DNA of 64,000 bases from Pantoea septica (GTDB taxonomy: Bacteria; Pseudomonadota; Gammaproteobacteria; Enterobacterales; Enterobacteriaceae). This document shows, in pieces, positions 1-7,626 of this stretch (the stretch's first letter is position 1; each line of letters opens with the position of its first letter). The notes beneath the pieces were generated by a model, which was not told the origin of the DNA, searched no databases, and saw nothing but the letters and a program-made list of their open reading frames with translations. Made by a program: the position numbers and the translations under genes. The DNA lies in assembly GCF_002095575.1 (NCBI RefSeq), contig NZ_MLJJ01000012.1:1-64000 (forward strand), read 5' to 3'.

Positions 1-142
1 CGATGAGGCCCTGATTATTGCAAAGGAAGCAGCACGAGGGTCATACCAACATGACTCAAACTTTGATGTGGGAGCTACCGTAACAGAGGAATTAAAGCCT
101 ATGGATGCTTGTGTCTGCCTTGGCTCCTTTAATGCAGGTTAG
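1..142 (+). CDS. 3' end of an unidentified protein, cut by the window edge
   Basis: An open frame enters from the left edge (frame starting at base 2) and ends at a TAG at 140-142, giving the last 46 residues of a protein (ends LGSFNAG). It is followed 2 bp later by a short gene and then an HTH gene on the same strand, so it probably belongs to the prophage-type operon that ends at the integrase. I do not recognise the family. Confidence 0.45.
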   Translation, partial: DEALIIAKEAARGSYQHDSNFDVGATVTEELKPMDACVCLGSFNAG

Positions 143-144
143 AT

Positions 145-243
145 ATGAACACCATCAGCGACATCTCCCCCGGCGAGTTCCTTACATGGCTCGCCATTTT
201 TATTTGCTTAGCCGTGGCCTGGTACTGGCCGGATAAGGAGTAG
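145..243 (+). CDS. 32-aa putative single-span membrane peptide, prophage-associated
   Basis: The frame runs from an ATG 2 bp after the preceding stop to a TAG 2 bp before the next ATG, a tight spacing typical of a compact phage operon. Residues of about 12-28 (TWLAIFICLAVAWYW) form one hydrophobic span. Very short peptides of this kind are common near phage xis/int modules. Function unknown. The support is the spacing and composition only. Confidence 0.4.
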   Translation: MNTISDISPGEFLTWLAIFICLAVAWYWPDKE

Positions 244-245
244 AT

Positions 246-440
246 ATGGAATCGCCATATATGACGTTTGAAGAGACTGCGGCATTTTTCCGACGCTCAG
301 TAAAAACCATCCGCAACTGGAACAGTCGCGATCGCAAAACAGGTCAGAAGCGTATGTGCGGCTTCCCTGACCCAGCGCATCACGGCCTGTTCCTGAGGCG
401 CGATATTGAAAGCTTTGGCAAGCTACATGGTGACGATTGA
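246..440 (+). CDS. AlpA/excisionase-like small HTH DNA-binding protein
   Basis: A 64-residue protein with an N-terminal winged-HTH pattern of the AlpA/MerR-like excisionase type: MTFEETAAFFRRSVKTIRNW (residues 6-25) is the 'helix-turn-helix that picks a site' signature, followed by a basic stretch (RDRKTGQKR) and a second conserved piece, GLFLRRDIESF. Such proteins act as recombination directionality factors or as activators of the neighbouring integrase gene. It is convergent with the integrase and overlaps its 3' end by 18 bp, which fits an int/xis module. The assignment to excisionase rather than repressor is inference. Confidence 0.6.
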   Translation: MESPYMTFEETAAFFRRSVKTIRNWNSRDRKTGQKRMCGFPDPAHHGLFLRRDIESFGKLHGDD

Positions 441-1664
441 TCTCACGTTACTCTCGCCGTTCACTATTCTCATCACTATTGCCCACCAGGCTGTGTATGC
501 CTTCCTTTGCTCATCTAAATAGTCGTTGTGGTCATACACCGCCCAGACTCCCGGCAGTGTATGCCCCATCATCACCTCACACACATGCGGTGGCGCTATT
601 GATGACCACCGCGTCCTCGCCGTACGCCTCAGGTCGTGCATCGACCAGTGAGGCATGATCTCCCCTCTGGTTCGCTGGTAATAATGAATGATGGTTTTAG
701 GCAGCCCGAGCGCGGAAGCGCTATTCAGTGCCCTTCCCTTATCTTTAACAAGTGCGCTTTGAAACAGGTATTCAGGATGCTCACTGAGCGCCATTACCTC
801 TTCCAGCATTTCTCTCGCAGCAGGGATTACTGGGCGCCTGATTGGCTTTCCTTTGTTACCGGTCTTATGGTTCTCAGGCGGAACCGTCCAGACCCCCTCG
901 TCAAAATCAAAATGCGCTCTTTTGCTTTGGATCATCTCACCCGATCGGCAACCGAACAGCAGCACAAGCTGCATCAGCAACACGTTTTTCCGGCGCATTG
1001 AGGTTTTATCAAAAGCCTCATACAGGACTCTGATTTCATCATCAGTCAGCACGCGCTTAGTGACGTTTACCTTCATGCCAAGGTCGTGCGCCTTCAGGCT
1101 TTCTACCGGTACAGTCTCTACGATTTTGCGACGCATTGCCCACGCATGGGCCTGCTTCGTGGAAGTAAGAATGCGTCTGGCAATGCCTGGCACCTTCTTC
1201 TGTACGCATTCTATTAATTCTATCCAGGCATGAGTACTGACAGAATCGTGTGGAAGATGGCCTATCTTGGGGAAGACGTGGATCTCAAACGAGCGAATAA
1301 TCCCCGGCGCGCCTTTAATATTGGCCTGAGCATAAACCCGATCCCACTCGCGGATAACATTTTCAACTGTCATGGCGTTGACGTTCTTCTCGTACCGCGA
1401 AGCCAGGTACATTTGAGGGTCTATACCTTCCTCAAGTGCCCGCCTGATTTTTAGCAGCTCATCACGAGCCTCTTTCAGCCCCAGAGCCGGGTAACTGCCT
1501 ACATCAGCGCGCCGCTGCTTGCCAGCGAACATGTAACGCATCTGGAAGACTATCTTCCCCTTCTTGGACACGCGGATAGAGAGACCATCGCGATCGGTTT
1601 TCTCGAATACCTTTTCATGCTCTTTGCCCAGAACTGAGCGGAGGTAGCTATCTGTGAGCGCCAT
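423..1664 (-). CDS. P4-type tyrosine recombinase / prophage integrase
   Basis: 413 residues if started at MALTDSYLRS (position 1664), the usual N-terminus of P4-like integrases. The frame extends to another ATG at 1727, but that extension covers a perfect inverted repeat and is unlikely to be coding. The N-terminal DUF4102 arm-binding domain is seen as DGLSIRVSKKGKIVFQMRY and GSYPALGLKEARDE. The C-terminal catalytic domain shows the Arg box (LLFGCRSGEM), the H-x-x-R box (HDLRRTART), GHT and the nucleophilic Tyr in VYDHNDY. All catalytic residues are present, so the enzyme looks active. It marks the end of an integrated element that continues beyond the left edge. The partner HTH gene is convergent. 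Attachment sites could not be assigned. Confidence 0.9.
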   Translation of the reverse strand: MALTDSYLRSVLGKEHEKVFEKTDRDGLSIRVSKKGKIVFQMRYMFAGKQRRADVGSYPALGLKEARDELLKIRRALEEGIDPQMYLASRYEKNVNAMTVENVIREWDRVYAQANIKGAPGIIRSFEIHVFPKIGHLPHDSVSTHAWIELIECVQKKVPGIARRILTSTKQAHAWAMRRKIVETVPVESLKAHDLGMKVNVTKRVLTDDEIRVLYEAFDKTSMRRKNVLLMQLVLLFGCRSGEMIQSKRAHFDFDEGVWTVPPENHKTGNKGKPIRRPVIPAAREMLEEVMALSEHPEYLFQSALVKDKGRALNSASALGLPKTIIHYYQRTRGEIMPHWSMHDLRRTARTRWSSIAPPHVCEVMMGHTLPGVWAVYDHNDYLDEQRKAYTAWWAIVMRIVNGESNVRSIVTM

Positions 1665-1673
1665 GCCATCACC

Positions 1674-1725
1674 GTTAGTACATAAAATGCGTGGCTTTGA
1701 AGAGTAACCGATTTTATGTACTAAC
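1674..1725. repeat. perfect 15-bp inverted repeat at the 5' end of the integrase gene
   Basis: Arms 1674-1688 (GTTAGTACATAAAAT) and 1711-1725 are exact reverse complements, separated by 22 bp. The repeat starts 10 bp upstream of the preferred integrase start. The arms carry TATGTA/TACATA cores. It could be an operator for integrase autoregulation or a core-type recombinase site. The structure is seen directly; the role is inference. Confidence 0.6.
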
Positions 1726-1827
1726 ACATGTACAGATTTTGGCGGGTTCAGATGTGACTTTTAAGGATGCAGAATGATGATGGAGGATAGAAATCAGTCG
1801 CTGGATGGTTGTGCCGCGCGGGCTTCA

Positions 1828-1857
1828 GGGATTAGCGGGGATTGCGAGGGATTAATT
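1828..1857. repeat. three GGGATT-headed direct repeats with exact 10-bp period
   Basis: GGGATTAGCG, GGGATTGCGA and GGGATTAATT follow each other head to tail from 1828. The period of 10 bp places each copy on the same face of the helix. The array is about 160 bp upstream of the integrase start, where arm-type Int/Xis sites or regulator iterons are often found. Role inferred. Confidence 0.4.
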
Positions 1858-2117
1858 GTTATCGGCTCCATGATTACAGAGGTAAATTAATTGTTTAATG
1901 TCTATTTTCTTTACCTGTCAATGACATAAAAGCATAACTTTGTGGAGGAATATTATGTTGCGCTTTTCCCTGTACCCACTTAAAAGTGATTCATCCTGAA
2001 GAAGATCTTCGGGTACCTTGCTGGCGATGTCAATGCTGTTGACCAGGATTATTCTTACCACTCACCAACCAGCCCGCTTTTTAATCGGTGGCCAAATCGT
2101 TTAGTTCAAAACGTGAA

Positions 2118-2139
2118 AAGGCCGCCCGATGGCGACCTT
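2118..2139 (-). terminator. probable terminator downstream of the ymcF-like gene
   Basis: On the minus strand, AAGGTCGCC and GGGCGGCCTT flank a short loop and are followed by a T-rich tract. It lies about 37 bp past the ymcF-like stop codon. The stem is imperfect. Confidence 0.45.
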
Positions 2140-2175
2140 GAATAAGTAGAGTAATTCGGATGAACAAAAAGAAAA

Positions 2176-2322
2176 TCAGGCAGCGATGGGTTGCGGTTTT
2201 ATTTGAATCATAGCCGATTTACAAAAAATACATTTAGCGCCAAGCGGGTTTTTGACGTTAACGTCATAAACGGAGCGGCGGTATTGCGAGCCCTGACAGT
2301 GCGGGCAGCGAAGAGACATCAT
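2176..2322 (-). CDS. small zinc-finger cold-shock peptide, YmcF/YnfQ-like
   Basis: 48 residues beginning MMSLRCPHCQGSQYRRS. Two CxxC pairs (Cys6/Cys9 and Cys31/Cys34 in KCIFCKS) form a small zinc-ribbon. E. coli YmcF and YnfQ, small proteins seen on cold shock, have the same pattern and are encoded next to csp genes. Here the gene begins 14 bp downstream of a CspA-family gene on the same strand, so the two were probably co-transcribed. The csp partner is now broken, yet this frame is intact. A second in-frame ATG lies 3 bp downstream of the first. Assignment is from recalled family pattern and context. Confidence 0.65.
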   Translation of the reverse strand: MMSLRCPHCQGSQYRRSVYDVNVKNPLGAKCIFCKSAMIQIKPQPIAA

Positions 2323-2336
2323 AACTGAAATAATTT

Positions 2337-2549
2337 TTAGCGTCCTGTGACGTTGGCAGTCGATGGACCTTTTGGACCATGCTGCATAGTGAATTCTACC
2401 TTCTGCCCCTCAACGAGAGTGCGGAAGTCATTGCCTTAGATAGCAGAAAAGTGCACGAACACATCCTTGCCGCCCTCATCAGGCGAAATAAAGCCGAAGC
2501 CTTTTTCTGCGTTAAACCCTTTAACCGTGCCGAGCATGTTATCAGGCAT
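2337..2549 (-). pseudogene. CspA-family cold-shock gene with internal stop codon
   Basis: The frame is exactly 70 codons, the standard CspA length, and opens [22 protein letters not shown]1 (KGFGFI) and RNP2 (VFVHF) are both present. Codon 38 (2436-2438) is TAA where family members have Gln or another residue between SAI and NDF, and the invariant KWFN Trp is changed to Gly (KGFN). After the stop the homology continues without frameshift to the normal end (NVTGR). So one nonsense change, consistent with CAA to TAA, inactivated it, plus a missense change at a nucleic-acid-binding aromatic. It precedes the ymcF-like gene. Confidence 0.8.
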
Positions 2550-2834
2550 AAGTTCTCTTTACTTTAAGCCTGTAAATAATGATAGCTCAATTGCAGAGGC
2601 ACATCGGTAAGATTGAGATAAAACTCAAAAAAGAGAGGCTTAAGCGCGGCGCTAACGTAAATGAGAGAGACGACAAAAACAGAGGATGTGGTTGTCTGCT
2701 TATCAGACCAGGCGTTCATTTACGCACGCATTGGCAGCCATTGCAAGCAAGTAAAAAAGAATTTTGCTGTTACACTCTTTACGGCGCGCTGAGCGCGGCT
2801 AAGAATATGAATTAGATATAAGAAGGAGAAAGAG
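2550..2834. other. intergenic leader between divergent csp pseudogene and small gene
   Basis: This 285-bp gap would include the long 5' leader typical of csp mRNAs (minus strand) and the promoter of the gene at 2835 (plus strand). I could not identify a cold box with confidence. A GC-rich hairpin, GCGCGCTGAGCGCGGC, lies at about 2784-2799. No gene seen. Confidence 0.35.
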
Positions 2835-3047
2835 GTGAAAAATAAAATTTATCTTCCGCAGTTCGATATCAGCGCAGAGGTGGAGATCTTTGGTAATAAA
2901 GTCACGGTTCGCTATGAAGGAAACGAAAATTTTCCTAAGCGCCTGAAGGTCAAAGAGCAATATTTCGTGGTCATCGACGGCAAAGAAAAGATCATGGTGC
3001 TTGAGCGCAAAGCGATCGGTTCCTGGCAGTTCACTCTTCAGTCGTGA
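2835..3047 (+). CDS. 70-aa hypothetical protein
   Basis: GTG start at 2835 preceded by a strong Shine-Dalgarno (AAGGAG, 2824-2829). The product, MKNKIYLPQFDISAEVEIFG..., is a mixed-charge, beta-rich small protein without signal peptide or membrane span. I do not recognise the family. It is divergent from the csp pseudogene and convergent with the gene at 3104. Confidence 0.55.
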   Translation: MKNKIYLPQFDISAEVEIFGNKVTVRYEGNENFPKRLKVKEQYFVVIDGKEKIMVLERKAIGSWQFTLQS

Positions 3048-3054
3048 TGGCGTG

Positions 3055-3092
3055 ATTCCCACCTTTACTTACCGATTCAGCAAGGTGGGAAT
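3055..3092. terminator. hairpin between convergent small genes
   Basis: ATTCCCACCTT (3055-3065) and AAGGTGGGAAT (3082-3092) pair perfectly with a 16-nt loop, between two convergent genes. There is no long T-run, so efficiency is uncertain. Confidence 0.45.
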
Positions 3093-3103
3093 GCGCCGTG
3101 GTG

Positions 3104-3313
3104 CTATTTCTTTTCGCGGTCCTCGTAGGGATCTTTCGTGTCATCATTATGATCGTCACGGGTACGCGGAATCTCGCCGTGTTCAGCAGGCGCATCGGTC
3201 GCCGGATGATCGTCCTCTTCATAGGCGTTGTGAACGTGCGGCGTGCTCTCGGGAGCGCTCTTGCTGACGTCCCCTTCCTGTTTACGTTCTTCGTTGGTTT
3301 TATGTTTAAACAT
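3104..3313 (-). CDS. 69-aa highly hydrophilic hypothetical protein
   Basis: I place the start at MFKHKTNEERKQ (3313) because GAGGAG lies 6-8 bp upstream; the open frame runs further back into the PTS gene. The product is dominated by Asp, Glu, His, Lys and Pro (for example AYEEDDHPATDAPAEH) and is probably disordered. It lies 49 bp downstream of the PTS gene on the same strand and could be read through from it. Function unknown. Confidence 0.55.
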   Translation of the reverse strand: MFKHKTNEERKQEGDVSKSAPESTPHVHNAYEEDDHPATDAPAEHGEIPRTRDDHNDDTKDPYEDREKK

Positions 3314-3362
3314 TTCCGTCTCCTCGTTCGCTTCCAGTCTGATAAGTGTAGACGTAAATCCT

Positions 3363-4949
3363 TCAGGCCACGCCGAGCGCGCTTTTGACCTCGTTGGCGA
3401 TCTTCTCGACCTGCGGACCATAGATAACCTGAATATCGTGCTCGCTGACGCGGTTGATGCCGTTGGCGCCGGTCGTGAGCAGCGTCTGATCCACCACCTC
3501 TTTCATATCTTTCACTCTGACGCGCAGACGGGTAAAGCAGCAGTCGACATCCTCAATGTTCGCCTGCCCGCCCAGGCCGCTGATAATCACCTTCGTGCGC
3601 TCGTCCGCCGCCACCTGCTGCGGCTTTTCATCTTCTGATTCGCGTCCCGGCGTCTCGACGCCCATGCGGGTGATAATAAAGCGGAATGCATAGTAGTAGA
3701 GCGGCGCATAGACCACGCCAAGCGCCAGCGTCCACCACCAGTGCGTTTTGCTGCCGCCAAGCATGCCGAACACCACCAGATCGATCACGCCGCCCTGCAC
3801 GTTGCCGATCATCAGGTGCAGCATCGACATCAGCATAAAAGAGAGACCGGTCAGCAGCGCGTGCAGCAGATAGAGCACCGGCGACACGAAAATAAAGCAG
3901 AACTCCAGCGGCTCGGTGATGCCGGTAGTGAAAGAGGTCAGCGCGCCCGCCATCATCAGCGCCTTGACCCGCTGCTTATGTTCAGGGCGCGCGGTGTGAT
4001 AGATAGCCAGCGCGGCGGCCGGCAGGCCGAACATCATCACCGGAATTTTGCCCTGAGCGAGAAACTGGGTAGCGTTGCGCAGCGCGTCGTCAGGCACCGA
4101 GCCGGGATGGGTCAGCGACGCGTTGAAAATATTGAGTGCTCCCACCAGCGTTTGCCCGTCGACAATGGCGATGCCGCCAATCGGGGTAAAGCGCACGGTT
4201 TCATTGAGGATGTGGTGCAGCCCGGTAGGGATCAAAATGCGCTCCGCCGTGCCGAGCAGAAACGCGCCGTACTGTCCGCTTTTACCGATCATCTCCCCTA
4301 CCCAGGCGATGCCCGCGCCCAGCGTCGGCCAGATCAGCGCCAGCAGCACGCCCACTAGCGGCAGAACAACCACGGTGACGATTGGCACGAAGCGGCGCCC
4401 GCCGAAAAAGCTGATGGCGGTCGGCAGCTGCTGGGTATAGAAGCGGTTGTGCAGCAGTACCGTCAGCAGCCCGGCAATCACGCCGCCCAGCACGCTCATG
4501 TTGTAGGTGAAGATGCCCAGCATCTGGATATATTCCGCCGAGGTCATCATCGCCGTGGTCTGGTCCATGCCCGCCTGCTGTAGCGCGGCCGGCGTAGTGG
4601 TCGCCGCCGTCAGCCCCTTTGCCGCCAGCGTGGCGCTGATGCCGACGTTCATGGTGATGTAGCCGATTACCGCGGCGAAGGCCGCCGTCGGCTTTTCCGC
4701 CTTCGCCAGGCCGATGGCGCTCGCCACGGCGAAGAATACCGGCAGGTTGGCGAAGAGCGCGCCCGCCACTTTGCGGATGAAACCGATAATCAGCTGCGGC
4801 ACCTGCATCTGGGCAAAGGCGTCGCCGGTAATCGCCGGGTTCTGCATCGCGGCGGCGAGGCCAAGAAAGATACCCGCTGCCGCAATCACCGAGATCGGCA
4901 TCATCAACGCTTTGCCAAACGCATGGATCTGGCTGGTGAGCTGTTTCAT
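3363..4949 (-). CDS. PTS sugar transporter EIICB, glucose/maltose (MalX-like) class
   Basis: 528 residues. The IIC domain (about 1-430) has multiple membrane spans and the sugar-binding signatures GLHHILNE and GITEPLEF of the glucose/GlcNAc/maltose family. The IIB domain (about 450-528) carries the phosphorylated Cys in VDCCFTRLRV, matching DxCxTRLR of PtsG and NagE. There is no IIA domain, so it must borrow soluble IIA-Glc (Crr) from elsewhere, as MalX and PtsG do; length equals MalX (about 530). No sugar hydrolase or regulator lies beside it, so the substrate is not determined. SD-like sequence GGGGCG precedes the ATG. Confidence 0.85.
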   Translation of the reverse strand: MKQLTSQIHAFGKALMMPISVIAAAGIFLGLAAAMQNPAITGDAFAQMQVPQLIIGFIRKVAGALFANLPVFFAVASAIGLAKAEKPTAAFAAVIGYITMNVGISATLAAKGLTAATTTPAALQQAGMDQTTAMMTSAEYIQMLGIFTYNMSVLGGVIAGLLTVLLHNRFYTQQLPTAISFFGGRRFVPIVTVVVLPLVGVLLALIWPTLGAGIAWVGEMIGKSGQYGAFLLGTAERILIPTGLHHILNETVRFTPIGGIAIVDGQTLVGALNIFNASLTHPGSVPDDALRNATQFLAQGKIPVMMFGLPAAALAIYHTARPEHKQRVKALMMAGALTSFTTGITEPLEFCFIFVSPVLYLLHALLTGLSFMLMSMLHLMIGNVQGGVIDLVVFGMLGGSKTHWWWTLALGVVYAPLYYYAFRFIITRMGVETPGRESEDEKPQQVAADERTKVIISGLGGQANIEDVDCCFTRLRVRVKDMKEVVDQTLLTTGANGINRVSEHDIQVIYGPQVEKIANEVKSALGVA

Positions 4950-5200
4950 GGAGTGCGCCCCTTAAGAGATGAAGAGGCAAGTATTGACCCGATGCGCCAG
5001 TAACTCCCGTTATCAGCAGGTTGCCAGAGAGTAAAATTTGAACAGCATCACAATTTTATAGGCGGCACGATAAACGGCGGCTATCGCACCATTAAGTCAA
5101 TCAATTAGACAACTTATGATTGCAGTCGCACACTTCCCTCACCGTCAGGATATATCCTGATAACAAACTTCCTACAAAAAAACATAAGCCTGCACTCACC

Positions 5201-7504
5201 ATGAAATTCAAACGCAAAATTAAGCCTTACCGCGCCGCTGCGGGCGGCTGGGGATCGCTGGAAGCCACCACCCGTTTCGTTTTAGACAGCAAAGCTGCGC
5301 TGAAAAATATGCGCAACCTGATGCGCATGAACAAAGCGCGCGGCTTCGACTGCCCGGGCTGCGCCTGGGGCGACGACAATAAAAGCACCTTCAGTTTCTG
5401 TGAAAACGGCGCCAAAGCGGTGACCTGGGAAGCGACGCGTCGCGTGGTCGACACCGATTTCTTCGCCCAGCACAGCGTCACCAAACTTTATGCGCAGAGC
5501 GACTACTTCCTGGAGTATCAGGGCCGCCTGACCCACCCGATGCGTTATAACGCCGAAACCGATCACTACGAGCCGGTGAGCTGGGACGACGCCTTTGCGC
5601 TGATCGCGCAGCATATCAAGGCGATGGACAACCCGAACCAGATGGAGCTCTACACCTCGGGCCGCGCCAGCAACGAAGCCTCCTGGCTCTATCAGCTGTT
5701 CGGCCGCCTGGCGGGCACCAATAACTTCCCGGACTGCTCCAATATGTGCCACGAAGCGAGCGGCGCCGGTCTGAAGCGCAGCATCGGCGTCGGCAAAGGC
5801 ACCATCCGCCTCGACGATTTCGACCATGCCGACGCGATCTTCGTTTTCGGCCAGAACCCGGGCACCAACCATCCGCGTATGCTGCACAGCCTGCGTCACG
5901 CCGCCGATCACGGCGCGAAGATCGTCACCTTCAATACCCTGCGCGAGCGCGGACTTGAGCGTTTCGCCGATCCGCAAAAGCCGCTGGAAGTGGTCACCTC
6001 TAAAGCGGGCACCATCAGCTCCGCCTATTACCAGCCGAATCTCGGCGGCGATATGGCGGCGGTACGCGGCATGGTGAAAGCGCTGCTGGAAACCCATCGC
6101 GCGCGCGTGGCGGCCGACGCGAAAGGCCTGTTCGACGAAACCTTTATCAACGCCACCACGCACGGCGTGGAAGCCTATTTCGACGCGGTCGACAACACCG
6201 ACTGGATGCAGATCGTGCAGCAGTCCGGCCTGAGCGAAGCGCAGATCCGCGAAGCTGCGGCCATCTACCAGAGCGCAGATCGCGTTATCGTCACCTGGGC
6301 GATGGGCATCACTCAGCACAAACACTCGGTGGACACGGTACGCGAAATCGTGAACCTGCAGCTGCTGTTCGGCCAGCTCGGCAAGAAAGGCGCAGGCCTC
6401 TGCCCGGTGCGCGGCCACAGCAACGTGCAGGGCAACCGCACCATGGGCATCGACGAGAAGCCGAGCAAAGCGTTCCTCGACGCGCTCGGCAGCCACTTCG
6501 GCTTCGAGCCGCCGCGCGAGCACGGCCACAACACCGTTGAAGCGCTGAACGCCATGCTGCGCGACGAGATCAAAGTGCTGATCGCGCTGGGCGGCAACCT
6601 CGCCGCGGCGGCGCCCGACTCCCCGCGCACCGAAGAGGCGCTGCAGCGCTGCGGCCTGACGGTGCATATCAGCACCAAGCTCAACCGCAGCCATCTGGTG
6701 CCGGGCGCGGAGAGCCTGATCCTGCCGACGCTGGGCCGCACCGAGCGCGACACCCAGGCGACCGGCAACCAGTTCATCACCGTAGAAGACTCCTTCAGCA
6801 TGGTGCACGCCTCCGAAGGCATCGGCATTCCGCTGGCGGAGACGCAGCGCTCTGAAACCGCTATCGTGGCGGGCATCGCCCACGCGGTGCTGGGCGACGA
6901 GAAGGTGCAGTGGCTGAAGCTGGCCGCCGACTACAACCTGATCCGCGACCATATCGCCGCCACCATTCCGGGCTTCGCCGACTTCAACGAGAAGTGCGAC
7001 CAGCCGGGCGGCTTCTACCTTGGCAACGCGGCGGCGGATCTGCGCTTCAACACCCCGACGCAGAAAGCGGAATTCAGCAGCGCGGCGCTGCCCGCCTCGC
7101 TCTTCCCGCTGGACGTGGCCGAAGTGCCTTTCACGCTGCAGACCCTGCGTTCGCATGACCAGTACAACACCACGATCTACGGCCTCGACGACCGTTACCG
7201 CGGCGTTTACGGCCAGCGCGAAGTGGTGTTTATCAACCCGGAAGATATGCAGGCCCTCGGCTTTACGGAAGGTCAGCTGGTGGATATCGAAACCCTGTGG
7301 AACGACAATATCTCGCGTCGCGTCAGCGGTTTTAAACTGGTGCCCTACAATATTCCGCGCGGCAACCTCGCGGCCTATTATCCGGAAACCAACCCGCTGG
7401 TTCCGCTTAACAGCTTCGGCGACATCAGCGGCACGCCGACGTCCAAATCGGTTCCGGTGAAGCTGGAACTGTCGGTTTCTCTGCCGACTCAGCGCATCGC
7501 GTAA
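5201..7504 (+). CDS. FdhF/YdeP-type molybdopterin oxidoreductase
   Basis: 767 residues from MKFKRKIKPYRAAAGGWG, which matches the N-terminus of E. coli YdeP (759 aa) and of the formate-dehydrogenase-alpha-like family; an upstream TTG at 5120 is in frame but unlikely. Family marks: FDCPGCAW near the N-terminus, TSGRASNEASWLYQLFGR, FPDCSNMCHEASG, GQNPGTNHPRMLHSLR, RGHSNVQGNRTMGI and the C-terminal RSHDQYNTTIYGLDDRYRG (molybdopterin dinucleotide-binding part). It binds bis-MGD cytoplasmically; the physiological substrate is unknown (YdeP is linked to acid resistance in E. coli). Monocistronic, with its own terminator at 7523. Confidence 0.9.
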   Translation: MKFKRKIKPYRAAAGGWGSLEATTRFVLDSKAALKNMRNLMRMNKARGFDCPGCAWGDDNKSTFSFCENGAKAVTWEATRRVVDTDFFAQHSVTKLYAQSDYFLEYQGRLTHPMRYNAETDHYEPVSWDDAFALIAQHIKAMDNPNQMELYTSGRASNEASWLYQLFGRLAGTNNFPDCSNMCHEASGAGLKRSIGVGKGTIRLDDFDHADAIFVFGQNPGTNHPRMLHSLRHAADHGAKIVTFNTLRERGLERFADPQKPLEVVTSKAGTISSAYYQPNLGGDMAAVRGMVKALLETHRARVAADAKGLFDETFINATTHGVEAYFDAVDNTDWMQIVQQSGLSEAQIREAAAIYQSADRVIVTWAMGITQHKHSVDTVREIVNLQLLFGQLGKKGAGLCPVRGHSNVQGNRTMGIDEKPSKAFLDALGSHFGFEPPREHGHNTVEALNAMLRDEIKVLIALGGNLAAAAPDSPRTEEALQRCGLTVHISTKLNRSHLVPGAESLILPTLGRTERDTQATGNQFITVEDSFSMVHASEGIGIPLAETQRSETAIVAGIAHAVLGDEKVQWLKLAADYNLIRDHIAATIPGFADFNEKCDQPGGFYLGNAAADLRFNTPTQKAEFSSAALPASLFPLDVAEVPFTLQTLRSHDQYNTTIYGLDDRYRGVYGQREVVFINPEDMQALGFTEGQLVDIETLWNDNISRRVSGFKLVPYNIPRGNLAAYYPETNPLVPLNSFGDISGTPTSKSVPVKLELSVSLPTQRIA

Positions 7505-7522
7505 GCGCAGAGTTTCCTTAGT

Positions 7523-7547
7523 AAAAAGCCGGTTAATCCGGCTTTTT
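7523..7547 (+). terminator. Rho-independent terminator after the ydeP-like gene
   Basis: AAAAAGCCGG and CCGGCTTTTT are perfect inverted repeats around a 5-nt loop, with a T-run of six. It begins 18 bp after the stop codon. Confidence 0.85.
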
Positions 7548-7626
7548 TACCCTCTTTTGCCTTGCCGCGCGCCCCTGATTCGCGTAAAACTAGCAGCCGC
7601 TCTTAGGCCACGAAACTAAACTGACT

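Larger units (their letters stand above)
1728..2175. other. non-coding stretch between integrase and ymcF-like gene
   Basis: No convincing gene. It holds a triple 10-bp direct repeat at 1828-1857 and a terminator-like hairpin at 2118-2139. A good Shine-Dalgarno (GGAGG at about 1944) precedes ATG 1955, but the frame closes after 14 codons, so I do not call a gene. The right attachment site of the prophage may lie here, but no partner copy is in the window to prove it. Confidence 0.4.

Noticed and set aside
1955..1999. 14-codon frame after a good GGAGG site
   Set aside because: Too short and without family resemblance; may be a decayed gene start.
1..2400. tRNA gene as integrase attachment site
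   Set aside because: No cloverleaf or tRNA-like end found on either strand in this region.
5282..7156. 624-codon open frame antisense to the ydeP-like gene
   Set aside because: GC-rich third-position shadow; composition rich in Arg, Ala, His without motifs, and the opposite strand encodes a clear enzyme.
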